From Dipetalonema caudispina (lineage: Eukaryota > Nematoda > Chromadorea > Rhabditida > Onchocercidae): DNA of 64,000 nucleotides. Each line of letters starts with the position of its first letter. Positions within the stretch are counted from its first letter, which is position 1. The position numbers were made by a program, and so were the translations under genes. Below the pieces are notes generated by a model. That model was not told where the DNA came from. It saw only the letters and a program-made list of their open reading frames with translations, and made no database searches. Positions 38,801-52,140 of this stretch are shown here, piece after piece. The stretch covers positions 452,292-516,291 of the forward strand of contig JABVXV010000017.1 in the NCBI GenBank assembly GCA_013365325.1. Reading direction: 5' to 3'.

Positions 38801-41800
38801 AAGAAACAGATTTCGAAGTTAAAAAGTTAGTTTTGATAAGGAGAAAGTAAAGGTATTTGAAAAATTTTTAGTATTTCTAGGATCTCTAAAATCGTCACAA
38901 TGGAGATTAGAAAAGAAATATCAAAACTTACTTGAACAAGCGATGCTGATGGCACTTTTGCCATGCGATTATCATAAATTTTTGTTGTCATCGAACTACC
39001 CTGACTACCGTAACCCACAATATTCAGATTTGATGTAGTTCCACCACTACCATCATCTTTGCCGGAATGCAGGATAAGCTCCCAGCGACCATCTATAAAA
39101 AAAATAATGTTACTTCCTGCTTTATTCAAATATTTCAGAAACAGATAGCATCTTATCTATCATCTTTATCCTATCATTCCGCATAATTATGCATCAAATA
39201 TGCTGTATATCGATAACATTTTCAAAAGATTCTGATTCATACTTTTTCAGTGTCATACAAACTTTCACAATTACCAACGCGTGACGTGATAATAAAAATT
39301 TGCAAGATTAATTAGTATCGAGCAAGCATTAATCTACGACAAAAGCAAGCTAACTAGCAAAACTTGCAAATCAAAAATTTATCAATCTACAAGTTCAAAA
39401 TTCTTTAAATTTAGATTAGATTCTTTATTGCGGACCCTACTTGTAGATCTAGAATCATATAAGATAGTAGTAATATAGCAAAAAGCTGTTGTTTTCAATG
39501 TCCGCTCAATTTTCCCATCTACTTGACCACTATCCAACCATTTGGCACATTGGAAAAGATACTGCCGTCCATCAGCAACATTTTCAGTGACCAGAACACG
39601 TTCAATGTATACACCAACTCCTGAATTTCTCAACTTTCTCCACAAAGTTTTCAGAACATCTTGAAATTTGAAATTAAAATATTTAGCGAATTTCTTTTTA
39701 AATCAAAAAAAATTGTATCAAATTATAGCAACGTAAAAAATGATAAACATACCGTAACCGATGTGATCATGCCCGATGACAATTTTTTGAAGCAAACCAA
39801 GTTTCACCGTCTCAATATGAAAGGAATCCATTCTATTCTGTTGAAATTTTGGTTCATGTGTCTGCAACCAATTTATATACTGAAAACACGGCATTTTAAT
39901 TGAGAATTGTTAAAGGAATTCCAATCTCTTTACCGTAGTAAAAAGTAAATTCAATATGTGAATTGGGCCAGTCGTAGAAAATGGAAACATTGATTAGTTT
40001 TCTGAACAAATTGAATCAAATTTATTAGCAATTAATTTAAAGATCACTGATTCAATAATATATCCGATTTATGTTGAATGATATATTTGGTAGTTACAAT
40101 TTGTTTGATACTGCTGATATAGTTTTGCTATTATAATATTGAGAAATATTATTATTGATCAGTTTTCGTTCATAACTTATTTATTTGATTAACCAATAAA
40201 TTGACCAGCTTTGACAAGACTTTATAATTTCCAACAAGCAGCTCTCTGATCTGATCTATCGTAGATACATAAAACTAGCTCACGTCTTGTCGTAGTAGAT
40301 GCTTCTCGCTTGTATTTAAGTCACCATGTAAAATAATGAATAAATCAAGATCTGTATCAGCCGCCCAACGATTTCCAGTAATTACCGATACAGTATATGT
40401 CGTACCTGGAAAATAATTTTTTTAACAATTATAGTATTGTTTAAACAATGGTGCTGATGAATCAAATAATATCGGAAGAATGATGGAATATAGAAGAATT
40501 GATTGATTTCTGGATAAGACCGACAATGATAACAATTCTTTTAGACCAATAAACCAAATCGCTACCTGTTGAATTTTCATCAAGCAGACCGTCTTCTTTT
40601 GCACTGTGCGAAATATCAGCATCAGGAGCAGATATACCAGGAACAGACGTTGTTTCACTGTTATCAAATGCCTGATCATTAGATGTTGCAAGTGTCAATT
40701 CCGGAACTTCTTTTGTTGTAAGATCCAACCGTTCAGTATCCGTGGTACTTGTCTTCCGTCCTTCCACTGCTTCATGTTCTTCAACTACAATTGCTTCAAA
40801 ACTCAAGTTCGATCAGTTAAATTTGTCTCAAAATTAAAGTTCAATCAATTAGAATTTCATCAGAATGAAAGTTCAATCAAAAAATATTTCCGAAATCTGA
40901 CTTTCCTCGTCATTTTGTACCAATTCTTTTTCTTCTGCCTCTTCTTCTTCACTTCCTGTACTATTTGTTTTATTTTGTTCTTCATTTCTTCCTTCGCCTT
41001 TTACGCTTTCCGTTTTCTGCTCGTTATCCGGTTCTGTTTGTTTACTTCCGCATGATTCTTCTGTTTGAATATCGTTTGCTGTAAACTTGTTGACTTCGTC
41101 ACTACTGTCTTCGGTATTTTGAAGCGTTGTCGCATTTTCACAATCTTCCGATAACCTTTGTGAGAGTGATGAGACTGGAAGGTGTTGTAAAGCTTCCAAA
41201 GAAACTGAAATTTGATAGAAATTTAATTATTTTTACAAATCTACACATTGTACAATTTTACATTTGAAGACGAATGTTGGAAATTTTCAAAAAGACGAAC
41301 TTTTCTTCATTTTATTTGTCGATGGTGTATTCTTTGACCCGTTGCCCTTACATTTATTCAAGCGAGACATCGAAGTTAAAGGCATCATCTTACCATTGCT
41401 AACTACTCGTTGAGGTCGTTCAATTGAGTTCTCCCGGTAGATCGACTGGACTGATTGCTTTGCTGGAAAATAACTTTAATCATAATGGATCCCTCCGTAC
41501 GGGGAGAAGGAAATTAAAAGTATCACTTTAAAAGCTACAAAATCAGGAACAAAATCTTGATGACAATATGAAATTATTTTAACATAATATCAAAAACTGA
41601 AGTACTAGATTTCAATTACTCTATCATTTAGTACAACTCTTAAAGCTAATTTAATAAAAAACTAACTGGTAGTAGACTGTCTTGATGGCGTTATCCTTGA
41701 AATTGATGGTAGTGTTGGTATACCTAATGGAAATATACTATCCCGAAATATCGGTCGTTCATTCCGTGGTACAGCAAGCAGTCGAGCTTCATTTAGTGAA

Positions 41801-44479
41801 AAAATTTCATCCACACTTGCTATTCTTTTACCGGAATAAGTGTATAGTTTGAAAATTGCCATCTAAAATCCTTATGATATAAAAACTTCTGACAGATTTG
41901 TTTTTTTTTTTTTTTTTATAGGAATGCAGAATTTAGCTCTATCACTTAATTTTTCCAATCTTAAATTAACAATAATGTCACATCGGATGGATATGACAGT
42001 CTGATTTAAATTAATGTGTGTTTTATGCTTCTTCAAGTAGATATATATTTCAATAGTTATCAGAAAGCACAAATCATAATGAAATCTTTTTTCACCTGCA
42101 AACCTTCCGAAACTTCTTCCAGCAATGATTCAATGGTCCGTTGGCGTAAAGGATTCAATAAAGCTCGATAAATTCTCGAAGGTTTTCCATTCAGTACAAA
42201 AAATACCTGAAATTTGAGAATAATCATTAATAAACAGTTTCGTTTTCACATGATTGGATGAATCAAATTCATTCCGTTGGACACAAGCCTACGACGATTT
42301 ATTATTTATTTTCATAAATTAATGGAAAAAATTGGTGAAGATTGCTAAGAAGATAAAATGAATTAAAATAATAGAAAGTTTAACCATATAAATAAATATT
42401 TTATATTCCTATCTTTAAACTTTGACTATCACACTAAGGACTGCTCTGGAAATTTTGAAATTTTAAAAGGCTGTTAAAGTTGAGCAAGAAAAAGAATGAT
42501 GAAACAAAAAATAAACCTGTTTGGTGGTTGTAGGATATAAAGATAATTTCAGCGGAATTTTTACACTTCCGTTTTTGTTTTGCTGCAAAATAACTTCTAG
42601 AATTGCTACATTTTTTCAAAAAAAAAAAAAATTAATTAATGAAATTCCCCGTTAAGTTCGATTTCAGTGCATTATGTTAAACATTTTATGAAATTCTAAC
42701 TTTCCGATAATTAAACCAATTATTATGATAATAATAAGGCGCATGTGTCCGATTAGCTTGACGAATTCGCTGCCTTTTTTCGATCAGCGATAGATTCAAC
42801 GGTCGTGAAGTTTTGAAAGATGATGCTATATATCTAAATATATGTTTTAAATTCACCGATAAAATGATTAAATCAGTTTTAATATCAGATAAAAGAAATC
42901 AAGTGACGTAAACAGTTGGATGGACACAGTTCTTAATTAATTTCCGTAATATTTTATATATTTGGTGGCTATTCGAATCAAGTGATATGTACAAATGAGA
43001 TTATATAAGTGGAACAATAAGGTTAAGTGGTTAAAGTAAGATTGACCTTGAAATGTCATGTTTGTCTGTCTCCTAGCAAGTTCTATACTTCTAGTTTGCT
43101 ATTTATCTTGTCATAGTACCTATTTTACATAATGAATTTCCATGCGTGCCATAACTATTAATGAGCCTATTATTATTAAGGCCATGTCGTAATCATCTAA
43201 AATGTACATTTACTCATTGTTCTCCTACTTATTTACAACTAGAATTTTTACCGACATTAAATTTTGATTTTTGGTTAAGTAATTCTTTCATTTCTCATAT
43301 TTGAGCCAATTAAGCGCATCATTCATCATAAGAATTATTACTTTTTGTTATATTATGGCTGTTAATTCATATATTTGGAAGTGAAAGATAATTATATAAG
43401 GGTAATAATTTACTGCTCTTTATAGTTCTAACTAGTTAACTTTAGTAATTGCTTTTTCCGATTCCGATGTAACCATGTAAGCTATGAAATAGGTATTGAG
43501 TTAGGATCAGTAACAACGTGACTAACCGTCCATGGTGCTGTAGTTGATCAATACTTTTGATGAGCGTTTTTCCACGTGGTGTTATTAAATGACGTACGCC
43601 AAATGGCATCGAAATATTGCTATTTAAATCATCCAACAATGACTCAATAGTACGGTATCGAGCTTTTGATACTGGCACACGAAGTCCCTTCAGAACAATA
43701 AAAAGAATTAAAATGATTAAAATATTCATCTCCCAACAAAAATTTTGCTGTTAAAATCCAAAAATTCATTCATAAGTCACTGCATTTCAAGTAAATTGCA
43801 AAGATAGCTATTTCGAAACTATAAAATTTGAATTTTTTCAAAAACTTCGGCCAATTTTTGCAGGAATTTTTGCTATTTTTCCTCTAAAAGACACGAGTAA
43901 CTTACTGTAAAATAAATGTCGCCTTCCTTATAGAAGAATACTGTTTTCGCGGAGTATGGTCGAGTGAAGGATCGATTTGAACTACGGTAATTTTGAATCT
44001 TTCTATTCGCCAGATTGAGTACATTAGGTGACGCAGATGTCGTGTGAAGATTAGCATTATCTGGAGTCGAATGATGATCAACCGTGGAATGCGATGAAAA
44101 CTAAAGATGAATTTTAAATTGTTATCATATGTGACCAAAGCGAAACATTTACTGTTTAAACGTTAAAATTTCAAACTTTGTCTGGTTAATCATTGTCATT
44201 CTTTCTCTGCATTTTTCGTGATAAGTTTTTTTTCCAATTATTTATAAAATAGTTGAAATTACGACTGTAATAATCTTCACCTGACAACTAAATGATTTAA
44301 CAAAGAAAATGAAGAGTGTAAATTGTACATCGGTATATATCGGGTTGTATAACGGGGGAGAAAACGAATTTCTCCCTCTGTCTTGTGCCTTTAACTTTTG
44401 TGTGCAACCGTTTTCTGAATTTGAATGAAAGGCTACTAACCCAAGGTGGCGTGATATTCCCGTTTTCTGGATCACTCAT
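35819..44479 (-). CDS. RP1-like protein with two doublecortin domains and about five PLAT domains
   Basis: A protein of about 1,170-1,190 residues in 23 phase-matched exons. First: 44479-44441, 44100-43906, 43687-43527, 42833-42701, 42582-42517, 42206-42096, 41862-41667, 41462-41301, 41204-40902, 40784-40566. Then: 40405-40284, 39861-39753, 39620-39441, 39092-38932, 38706-38481, 38320-38175, 37965-37887, 37736-37494, 37392-37202, 36881-36756, 36635-36515, 36260-36121, 35968-35894. DCX1 (about residues 60-150) contains KTVFFYKEGDIYFTGLRVPV and SMPFGVRHLITPRGKTL. DCX2 contains VFFVLNGKPSRIYRALLNPL and IFKLYTYSGKRIASVDEIF. A basic then acidic low-complexity linker follows (GSEEEEAEEKE). PLAT repeats begin at TTYTVSVITGNRWAADTDLD, then GRWELILHSGKDDGSGGTTS, EGKIKLSS, PQWILLMKIGEGSTLIPKV and NVVYIITVNSGESSADFDVY. 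DCX domains bind microtubules; vertebrate RP1 sits on the photoreceptor axoneme. A ciliated-neuron role is inference. The 3' end is unsettled: stop by read-through at 35819, or splicing at GTAGGA. Confidence 0.85.
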
Positions 44480-47400
44480 TTTTTTTCCTTTCTAATTTAA
44501 AATAATTATAGTAGCTTTACTAAGCATTGCACGTATACTTGTCTGAATCTCCTGAAATCTGCATAATCTGGAAAATTGTAAATTTAGCTCAAAACGCAAA
44601 GGATATATTTGATTAATGGGAAAAAAGGAGTAAAGATTAAATATCAGAAAATAGTAAGATCCTTGAAATGAGGACATTTTTGAATCAGAAAAAAATCAAA
44701 TCAAAAATAGCTTGAGCAACTAACTTGCTAAAAACAAAATGAATGGATGATTTGAAATATCATTTCAAGAAAATCAAAAATGGGATAAATTTAGTGAAAA
44801 TTGCTAAACAAATAGTAAATCAAATAAATCAATAAAAAATAACGAACACGAATTAAATTTTATAGATATATTTTGGGATATAATTTGGATTAAATTGCAA
44901 AATAGTAATTTATTTAAAGAATGATAAACAAATAAATGAAAGAACAAATGTACAGATCAAAAGGTGGTTAATACAGTAATGCGTAAAGAAGTATACCTGT
45001 CGAAACAAATAAACAATTTTAAATTGAAAAGTGAACTCGGAATATTGTCACATAAAATTCAAGTAACACTAATTAACCATCTTATAAATGAAGCTCTCAG
45101 AAGTTGATGAATTCATTTATTCAACGACTATCTGATGACCATTCTTTCCGTGTTCGGCAACAGAAGAACAGATGAGTCAGCGAAACTTTCTTAACATGAC
45201 CTTTATGGTCAGTAATTTTCTCACGACAGAGCTGATAAGAAAATCGTACCAGATTTTTCTGATAAGAAAATCAATGACATCAGATCTATCGAAGTATGAT
45301 AAAACAACTACTCACATATTCCGAAAATTTTAAAAAAGTAAAATTACTGTCCACAATCTCAGCGATTGCAATTTTCCTAATGATGATAGTAAGAGTTTGA
45401 AATCAATATAAAATGGATGTTGATAAATTCAGATTGGAATCAGTTCCAAAAATAAGCAAATGAGATTCAAAATAAAATGCATTGGATTGATCAACAAATC
45501 TAATTTAGTTCTTAATTTGAATTTATCAATATCTTTGCGAATTATCCCCACAGAAGTGTGTTTCGTGCTTATTGTTGTATGATTACCTATTTCTCTGGTA
45601 ACATATTTCCAGCATTTTATTCCTTTAATTCCTTTACCATTCTTCAATCAATTACTTCTTATTCTGTTAGTTCACACTATTCTCTGAAATGCATTAGTAA
45701 AGTTTTAATTTGTGTGAACCACTTCTTATTTTCTTATTCAATTCATATTATTCAGCCATTTCTCTCATTTAATTCATTTCATTTTTAAAGGTTCTTCGAA
45801 GTATAGTTCAAATTAAGCAAATGAGTCATTTGTTATTGTTATGTCAATCATTATCAGAGCTATTCATGATCTCTTTGCAATGCAAATATAATATTCTGAA
45901 CTTTCATCTTTATTTTAACGAGATACTTTGTCCTAATTAATTAAACATATTTTGTTCACTTTGAGCAAACTTCTACATATATTTAACAAAACTGATTAAT
46001 ATGATAATTACAATTTACGACAAATTGAAATGGGTTAAAATTTTTTCCTAGCAATGTTCACTGAAATATTATTAAAACAGTTGTAAAGAAAATTAAACTG
46101 TCTCAATAAAAATGCAATAATAAGCGAAACAGAAAAGAAGTTAGAACTTGGAAAGCTTATTATTTTAAGCTTGCTTATAGCAAAACTATTCATTCACCTT
46201 TTCAGGCTAATATTTCATGCTATCATTGACACATAGATATAATATAAAGAATATGGATTACCAATTTTTCTTTTCTAATAAAAGAAGAGCTACTTATATA
46301 ATTGAAATGAAAAAGTATTCCGAGGGATCGAAAAGATGGAAGTCTGCTATTTTAACCATCAGTTAAATTTCAGCTTCACATTCTTCCGGATTAAGATTAG
46401 AGATTCTTCGCCACTGGACGAAAGAGTAAGCCTAGTTTTGCTAATCTTATATGTGTATATATATATATATATACGTATACACACATGCACATAAACATGT
46501 CCACGCCTTTATTGCTCATTAACGTTCCTATGGAAACAATGTTTTCAACAGCCAAGTGCTGAGTGATGGAAATTTTATATCACAAATTAAATGTTAAATT
46601 CTTGCTAGGCTTTAAAAATTATTGCTTACTTTAAAAGATAAGCATCTCATGAAGCTTGACATTACGCGCCATTTCTTGTGATTAAATGCTGTAACAGACT
46701 GACGAAATTTCCTTGAAGGTTATGTTTGACAAGGTATTGCTTTATCACTGATAATAATAATGATCAAGTAATTCTGATCACTTTGTGACTGATTAGACAA
46801 AATCTTAGAGTGTTTTCAGAAGACTTATTTGGCTATGGTTAGCATTCATGAAAATCAGGAGAGATCATAAATATCACAAAATTGTTATATTTAAATATAT
46901 ATTGAAATGGTAATGAAACAGTTCAAAGAACATATTTCAAAAATTAAAAAGTAAAGGATGTAATGCAGAGATGTACCGCTTGCTAAGGTTTTTATAGTAG
47001 AAATTTAAGTTAATCAGTAAAATGTGACTTGAAGTACGTAAAAAACTATTCGTTATCAAAAATCACCTATCAGAGTAATGTTTTATCCAACTTCAAGTTT
47101 CTACATGGTCACTTGATATCTATATTATCATTTCGATGATTATTAACTAATTTTTACTCGATCTGAATTAATTCTGCTAGCAAGCAGTATATCGTTTTTC
47201 CAGTACTTAAGTACATTCAACCGCTCGATATTGTTGTTGTTATTAGATAATAAGTTTTGGCTATGAAAAAGAAAAAAACACTAGCCAAAAAACATTTAGA
47301 AGAATATTTTTGAAACTTAGCACAATGGAACTACTGCGTCATAATTATTACCCATAGATATTTGAATGGTATCATTCTTCTATGAGTAATCAAATTTAGT

Positions 47401-49179
47401 TACATTTTCTGATTAGATTATTGTTAATGAAGGTGTAAAAATGTTTACTTCCTTGCAGAAAAATCAAGTCCTCATGTCGTCAAGTTCCTACGATTGAAAT
47501 AATTTGTTGCTACCGCGCAACATATGTCAACATGTAATCACTACACAGTGATTATCAGTTGCTTCGCTTACTTCGCCACTTATATTCCTTAACATTATCT
47601 GTAAATGAACGAAGCGATACGAATAAGAAATTTACTTACAATTCAACAAATCAATTAATCGGAAGATAACAGATGACATTTCATTTTTCTGACAATTAAT
47701 TGAATAAAATAAGCACGAATATAATGTTAGCATGAAAATAAAACTCTCAAATTTTTGTATGAAATTTAATTTGTAAATCATTGCTTGCAATTGTGATACC
47801 AAAATGGCATCGAATACGGCACTTTAGCTTGCAGTGCAATTAAATCATAGCAGTAAAATGGAGCATGCTTCTGAATGCGATGTAAATTGAAACCATATAT
47901 CGATGATCATCAGAAATGATATAAATTATTATTACTATCGTCTGTCATCATCATCACTACTATGACATCTCACACAGAAGTATTCAAATTTTTTCGATGA
48001 ACTTTGGACTTTTGTTACTGTCGACAGTACAATAAAAAATTGATATTATCAATTTCAAATACAGCTTTTAGATTGAGATCGAAGTTTTACTAGGAAATGA
48101 GTGCAAAATAGAATTTAAAATAAGATAGAATTCATTCGATGACAGGAAAAAAGAATAAATGATTAAATTCAAAATTAAACTCTCTTATATTTACCTCATT
48201 CAGCCATCTACTTAATTTTCAGTATTGAGAATCGTGAATATGATGGAATTTACTTCAGTATACCTGCTACTTAGCATTCAACTGTATCATCTCGATAAAG
48301 ATGTGAAATATTATCGATCAAATGAATGCAACTTGTCAGATTTAAACTACGATATTAGTAGAAGATGAAAATCACAATAGCTCATTCTACTTCGTCCACA
48401 ATAATTTGATCGATTTTTCTTTATTAGTCTACAACTCCAAGAAGTTCAATTCTATCATGCAAAATGCTTCTTTTACAGTATCGGTAAATTTAATGTAAAC
48501 AAATACCATTTTGGATGTCAAAGCTATAAATAGCCTTTTAAGTTAGAAACAAATGTAATATTTTTTTTCCAATGCACCGCATTAGCAGATGTCTTGAGAT
48601 GGTCATTTTGATAGAATAATAATATTTTTTGGGAATGGAAGTTAACATAGCACCAGAGGTGTATAACTATGCTGATGACCATCAATGACATTTAATCTTT
48701 CAGCAACAGATAGCAGCACCCTTATCAAATTACTTTACTGCATGCTTTGTAGCACCATACAGCGAGTTTTTCACGCTCAGCTGTGGCATTTTCTTTTTTT
48801 TTTTTCTTTTTTTGAATATTGAATAATGTCTGATCCTGGAAAAGATCCATGGAATTGAATGGTAATTGATCGAAAGAGTTTTCGAAGTGAAAGATTAGCT
48901 TTGAAAATCCAAGAAAGAATATTATATGAGAAACATTAGAGATGAGGTGATACGGTGGATGATAGTAAAAGCTGGAGGAGAAATTTCGGCAGACCCTCTT
49001 TTCGTGTCTCGTTCATTTCCAAATTGTTCACTCTCTCAATCTGTTTCTCCCTTTGCAACACTTCGTCATAAGCTACCATAATACCAATGAGATTAGTTTT
49101 CAGTTACAGCATGCTAACAATCAAATAAACTAACTACCACCAGCCATCTCCAATCATTCAACATAACAGCTCTATTCGT
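44480..49179. other. Intergenic gap between divergent genes
   Basis: About 4.7 kb separating the starts of the RP1-like gene (minus) and the forkhead gene (plus), so both promoters lie here. A possible two-exon minus-strand fragment (45376-45316 joined to 45231-45121; contains KFSEY and CREKITDHKGHVKKVS) joins in phase at GTGAGT and TATCAG, but it has no known family and no start. A TGATAAGAAAATC motif occurs twice, near 45233 and 45261. Nothing else is supported. Confidence 0.4.
46449..46492. repeat. TA/CA microsatellite
   Basis: A tract of alternating TATATA passing into TACACACATGCACA, about 44 bases. Confidence 0.75.
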
Positions 49180-51445
49180 ATGGCTCAACATTCACAAAAT
49201 TTCCTACCAAAAATAGAACTGAAACTTTCACCCGCGATATCCCATCCTCAACAACAGTCTTCGAGGTAACCCAACTAAAAAGTATTCATTTACACAAAAA
49301 TGCTCATATTGTTTAAGTTTTTTCTGTTGATTGCATATATATGGGGTGGTCCCGTAAGCCATGTTTGTATATAAGTTTACAATCCAAATTCTGTTTATTT
49401 CCCAATTTGTGATAAACTGTTTAGGTTTCCTGAAGAGTTTACATTTTTCCTTTCTGCATAAGTATTGTTTCAGTCATATTTTGTTCACTTTCTTGAAATT
49501 TCAGATACTAAAGCAGTGCAGCTCGCAATCTTTCAATAAACTTAAGTATTTTAATTGGATTAAGTTGCCCGCAATGTTGATGCAAATTACAAAATATGCA
49601 AAAATTGTAGATTACATGTAACTTAAAATTGTTAATTTGAAATTCCAACTAATACTTTTGGTTTTAAGTCCAAATAATTTTAATTTCAAGTAACACATTT
49701 ATTACCAAAATATTGTCGCATTCTATTTGCCCTCAAACAACAATGATTTTGAATTTACATCTTAAATTTTAACAACTAACTTGAATTGATCTTTTTGAAT
49801 CTTCTAGAAACTATCAATAAACTTGTTCTAAGCCATATAAGTTATTAATTTTAATTCAATTAGTAAGTGAAGATTTTGGATGACATGAAATCATTGTATG
49901 CCGTCAAATACTGCTACTGTATCATTTAATTTTAATCAAATCATTTAAATTTTATATTTTTTGCGTGCGAAATTCAAGTCTCATCGAAATCTGAAGTGGA
50001 AACTTTTTTTAATAGTTAACTGATCTCAAAAGCTATCCTTCTTTGATTCCTTTAAGATATCTACTAGTGATTTATAGTGAGCCGATCTCCAATGCACTTG
50101 GACCTTTGCAATTTAAAAGCGAGGATGAAGATGAAAAAAGTGTAGTTTGTCGACGACGAAGCGGAAAACGACAGGAAAAACCACCATATTCCTACATTGC
50201 CCTTATCGCCATGGCAATACACGCAAAACCGGATCGGAAAGCGACACTTACTGAGATTTACACTTTTCTTCAAAGTAACTTCGACTTTTTCAGAGGTGTA
50301 TTTCGAGTTTTTGATTATGTTTATACTAACTTTCACAGAAAATCCCTTTCGGAATCATTTGGCTTCGTTTCATAATTCAGCATAACTGACAGTTCGTGAT
50401 GATAGAAATGACCTTGTCTCCCTTACGATCATGCTAGAAAGACGCAGGACATTCTGCTTAGAAATTCTTACAACTTCATCTAACATTACTGAACCTCTGG
50501 AAAACAGTCGAACACATCGGGAGAATTTTGTTTTAAAGATCTGCAGTATCCTTCGTCTTCCTAAAATCACTAATTCATCATCCATTGGATAGTTTTATCA
50601 GGTATCTTTTATTTATTCAGACTCAATATCAGTCCTTATTCACCAAACTTTCAGGAGAATATAACGGTTGGAAGAATTCTATTCGACATAATTTGTCACT
50701 CAATGAATGTTTCATAAAATTACCGAAAAGTTCTGGTGGCCGAAGTGGCAAGGGACATCAGTGGACGATCGATCAGAATTGCGAATTCCTCTTTGAAGAA
50801 GGTTCGTATCGAAGACGACCACGAGGCTACAAAGCTCGTGTACGAAATTGCGACTTTGCTAATGAGCAGGTATGTTGATTTCCGGGTATCATTTCTCGGA
50901 TTCTCTGCACAAACTGAAGAATCAAGGAATTTTTCTCTTGCTTCTACACTCTTATTTTTAAATTCCTGACATAATCCAAATACTGAAAGGATTGTCTGTT
51001 GCCTTTTCAGCATCAGTCCAATCTTGAAACAAAATTTCAGTTGGAACCGATGTTTGCTGAGGCTAATACAGCACCCATTAATAACAATGTTGTTGCCGTT
51101 GATGGAGCACATTTCGTTACACAACAACAAAACTATCTATCTCAATGTACGACGAATCCATTCTGGCCTCATTATGAATATGCAAATCAATGGCCGAATA
51201 GTTATGGATTACCTTCGTCAGCAATGAACAACTATACCACGTACGATAGCATGCAAGCAATTGCGCAACAGCAACAAACTGATTACACGGAAGGTTGTCC
51301 AGTCATTATGATACCAAATGATTTATCAGGTGATCCAGATATATTTGTTGATGAACAACAACATATTGATTTGCCACAGTTTGGCACATCTTCACACTTT
51401 TATAATCAATATGCTAATTTATCATCATCTGATCAAAACTCATAA
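49180..51445 (+). CDS. let-381: Forkhead transcription factor, FoxF (LET-381) type
   Basis: A 317-residue nuclear DNA-binding protein in four exons: 49180-49265, 50078-50295, 50655-50869, 51011-51445, with phases 2, 1 and 0 matching at the joins. The forkhead domain starts [20 protein letters not shown], continues [17 protein letters not shown] and [20 protein letters not shown] (recognition helix), and ends [20 protein letters not shown]. The FxEEGSxRRRPRG ending is typical of FoxF; in nematodes the FoxF gene is let-381, which acts in non-gonadal mesoderm. The C-terminal region is rich in Gln, Asn, Tyr and Ser and probably activates transcription. I chose the start at 49180 because this exon ([18 protein letters not shown]) ends at AG/GTAACC. 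That supplies the two bases needed before the T that follows TTATAG at 50077; an in-frame stop lies just upstream at 49126. A Met at 50043 is therefore intronic. Confidence 0.9.
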
Positions 51446-51547
51446 TTCTATGTCCTTGAACTGCAGAAATTATCGGTTGTGTTAATAGCCGTTTAAGTTT
51501 GAAATAGCTGAGTTATTTCATTCCATGTGGCGTATTCTACCACGTGA

Positions 51548-51553
51548 AATAAA
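51548..51553 (+). terminator. Poly(A) signal of the forkhead gene
   Basis: AATAAA 102 bases after the stop codon of the forkhead gene, on the same strand. Confidence 0.55.
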
Positions 51554-51966
51554 ACTGTATACAAACGAATACTTCGATAATTTCAATTTTCTTTTTTGAT
51601 AATATGGGAAAGAATCATATCAGAATTCTTGATCCAAATGCAAAATTCATGCGTATGCATTATCTTCTCTCTTTATCCCTTCTCAATATCAAGGAAGAAA
51701 AATCAAATATATCTAATGCATTCGATGCTCACAATTATCAATCTGTTATCATTGTTATTTTATGTTTTGTTTCTGGCGATTGCCCAGTCATATTTCCTAT
51801 TTCAAATATTTTTGTATTTTGTCTCTCTGAAAATCGAATTGCTTCAAATGAAAAATGATAAGTTCAATTGTCATCTGTGCAAGATTCTTAAGATAAGTCA
51901 TCAATATCAACCCAATTCTACTCGGTAATTATAGTTTATCATTCCAAGGAAATTGAATTTTTTTAG

Positions 51967-52140
51967 TTTGAAGGGAAGAAAAGTAAAGGAAAATCTTGTC
52001 CAGCTGAAGCTAATCATCGAATCCTTAAGGCTCAAGTTGCAAGGAACATCTGGGATTATAGAACCCACGAAAGTACGGCCTTTCTAATTACAACATGTCC
52101 CAATGGTCCTTGTAAAATAAGTTATCTGTTTGAAAGATAA
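51967..52140 (+). other. Orphan exon-like open frame without Met
   Basis: This is 57 open codons directly after a T-rich TTTTTTTAG, with an in-frame TAG formed by the acceptor itself. Composition is unusually protein-like for this AT-rich DNA, for example ANHRILKAQVARNIWDYRTH and ITTCPNGPCK. It lies between the convergent forkhead and GPCR genes. It could be an alternative last exon (phase 0, compatible with the forkhead exon ending at 50869), a gene remnant or chance. I know no family match. Confidence 0.25.

Noticed and set aside
46336..46491. 52-codon frame running into the TA/CA microsatellite
   Set aside because: The last third is translated dinucleotide repeat, so the openness is an artefact of the repeat.
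50720..51130. 136-codon minus-strand frame
   Set aside because: It is the antisense shadow of forkhead exons 3 and 4.
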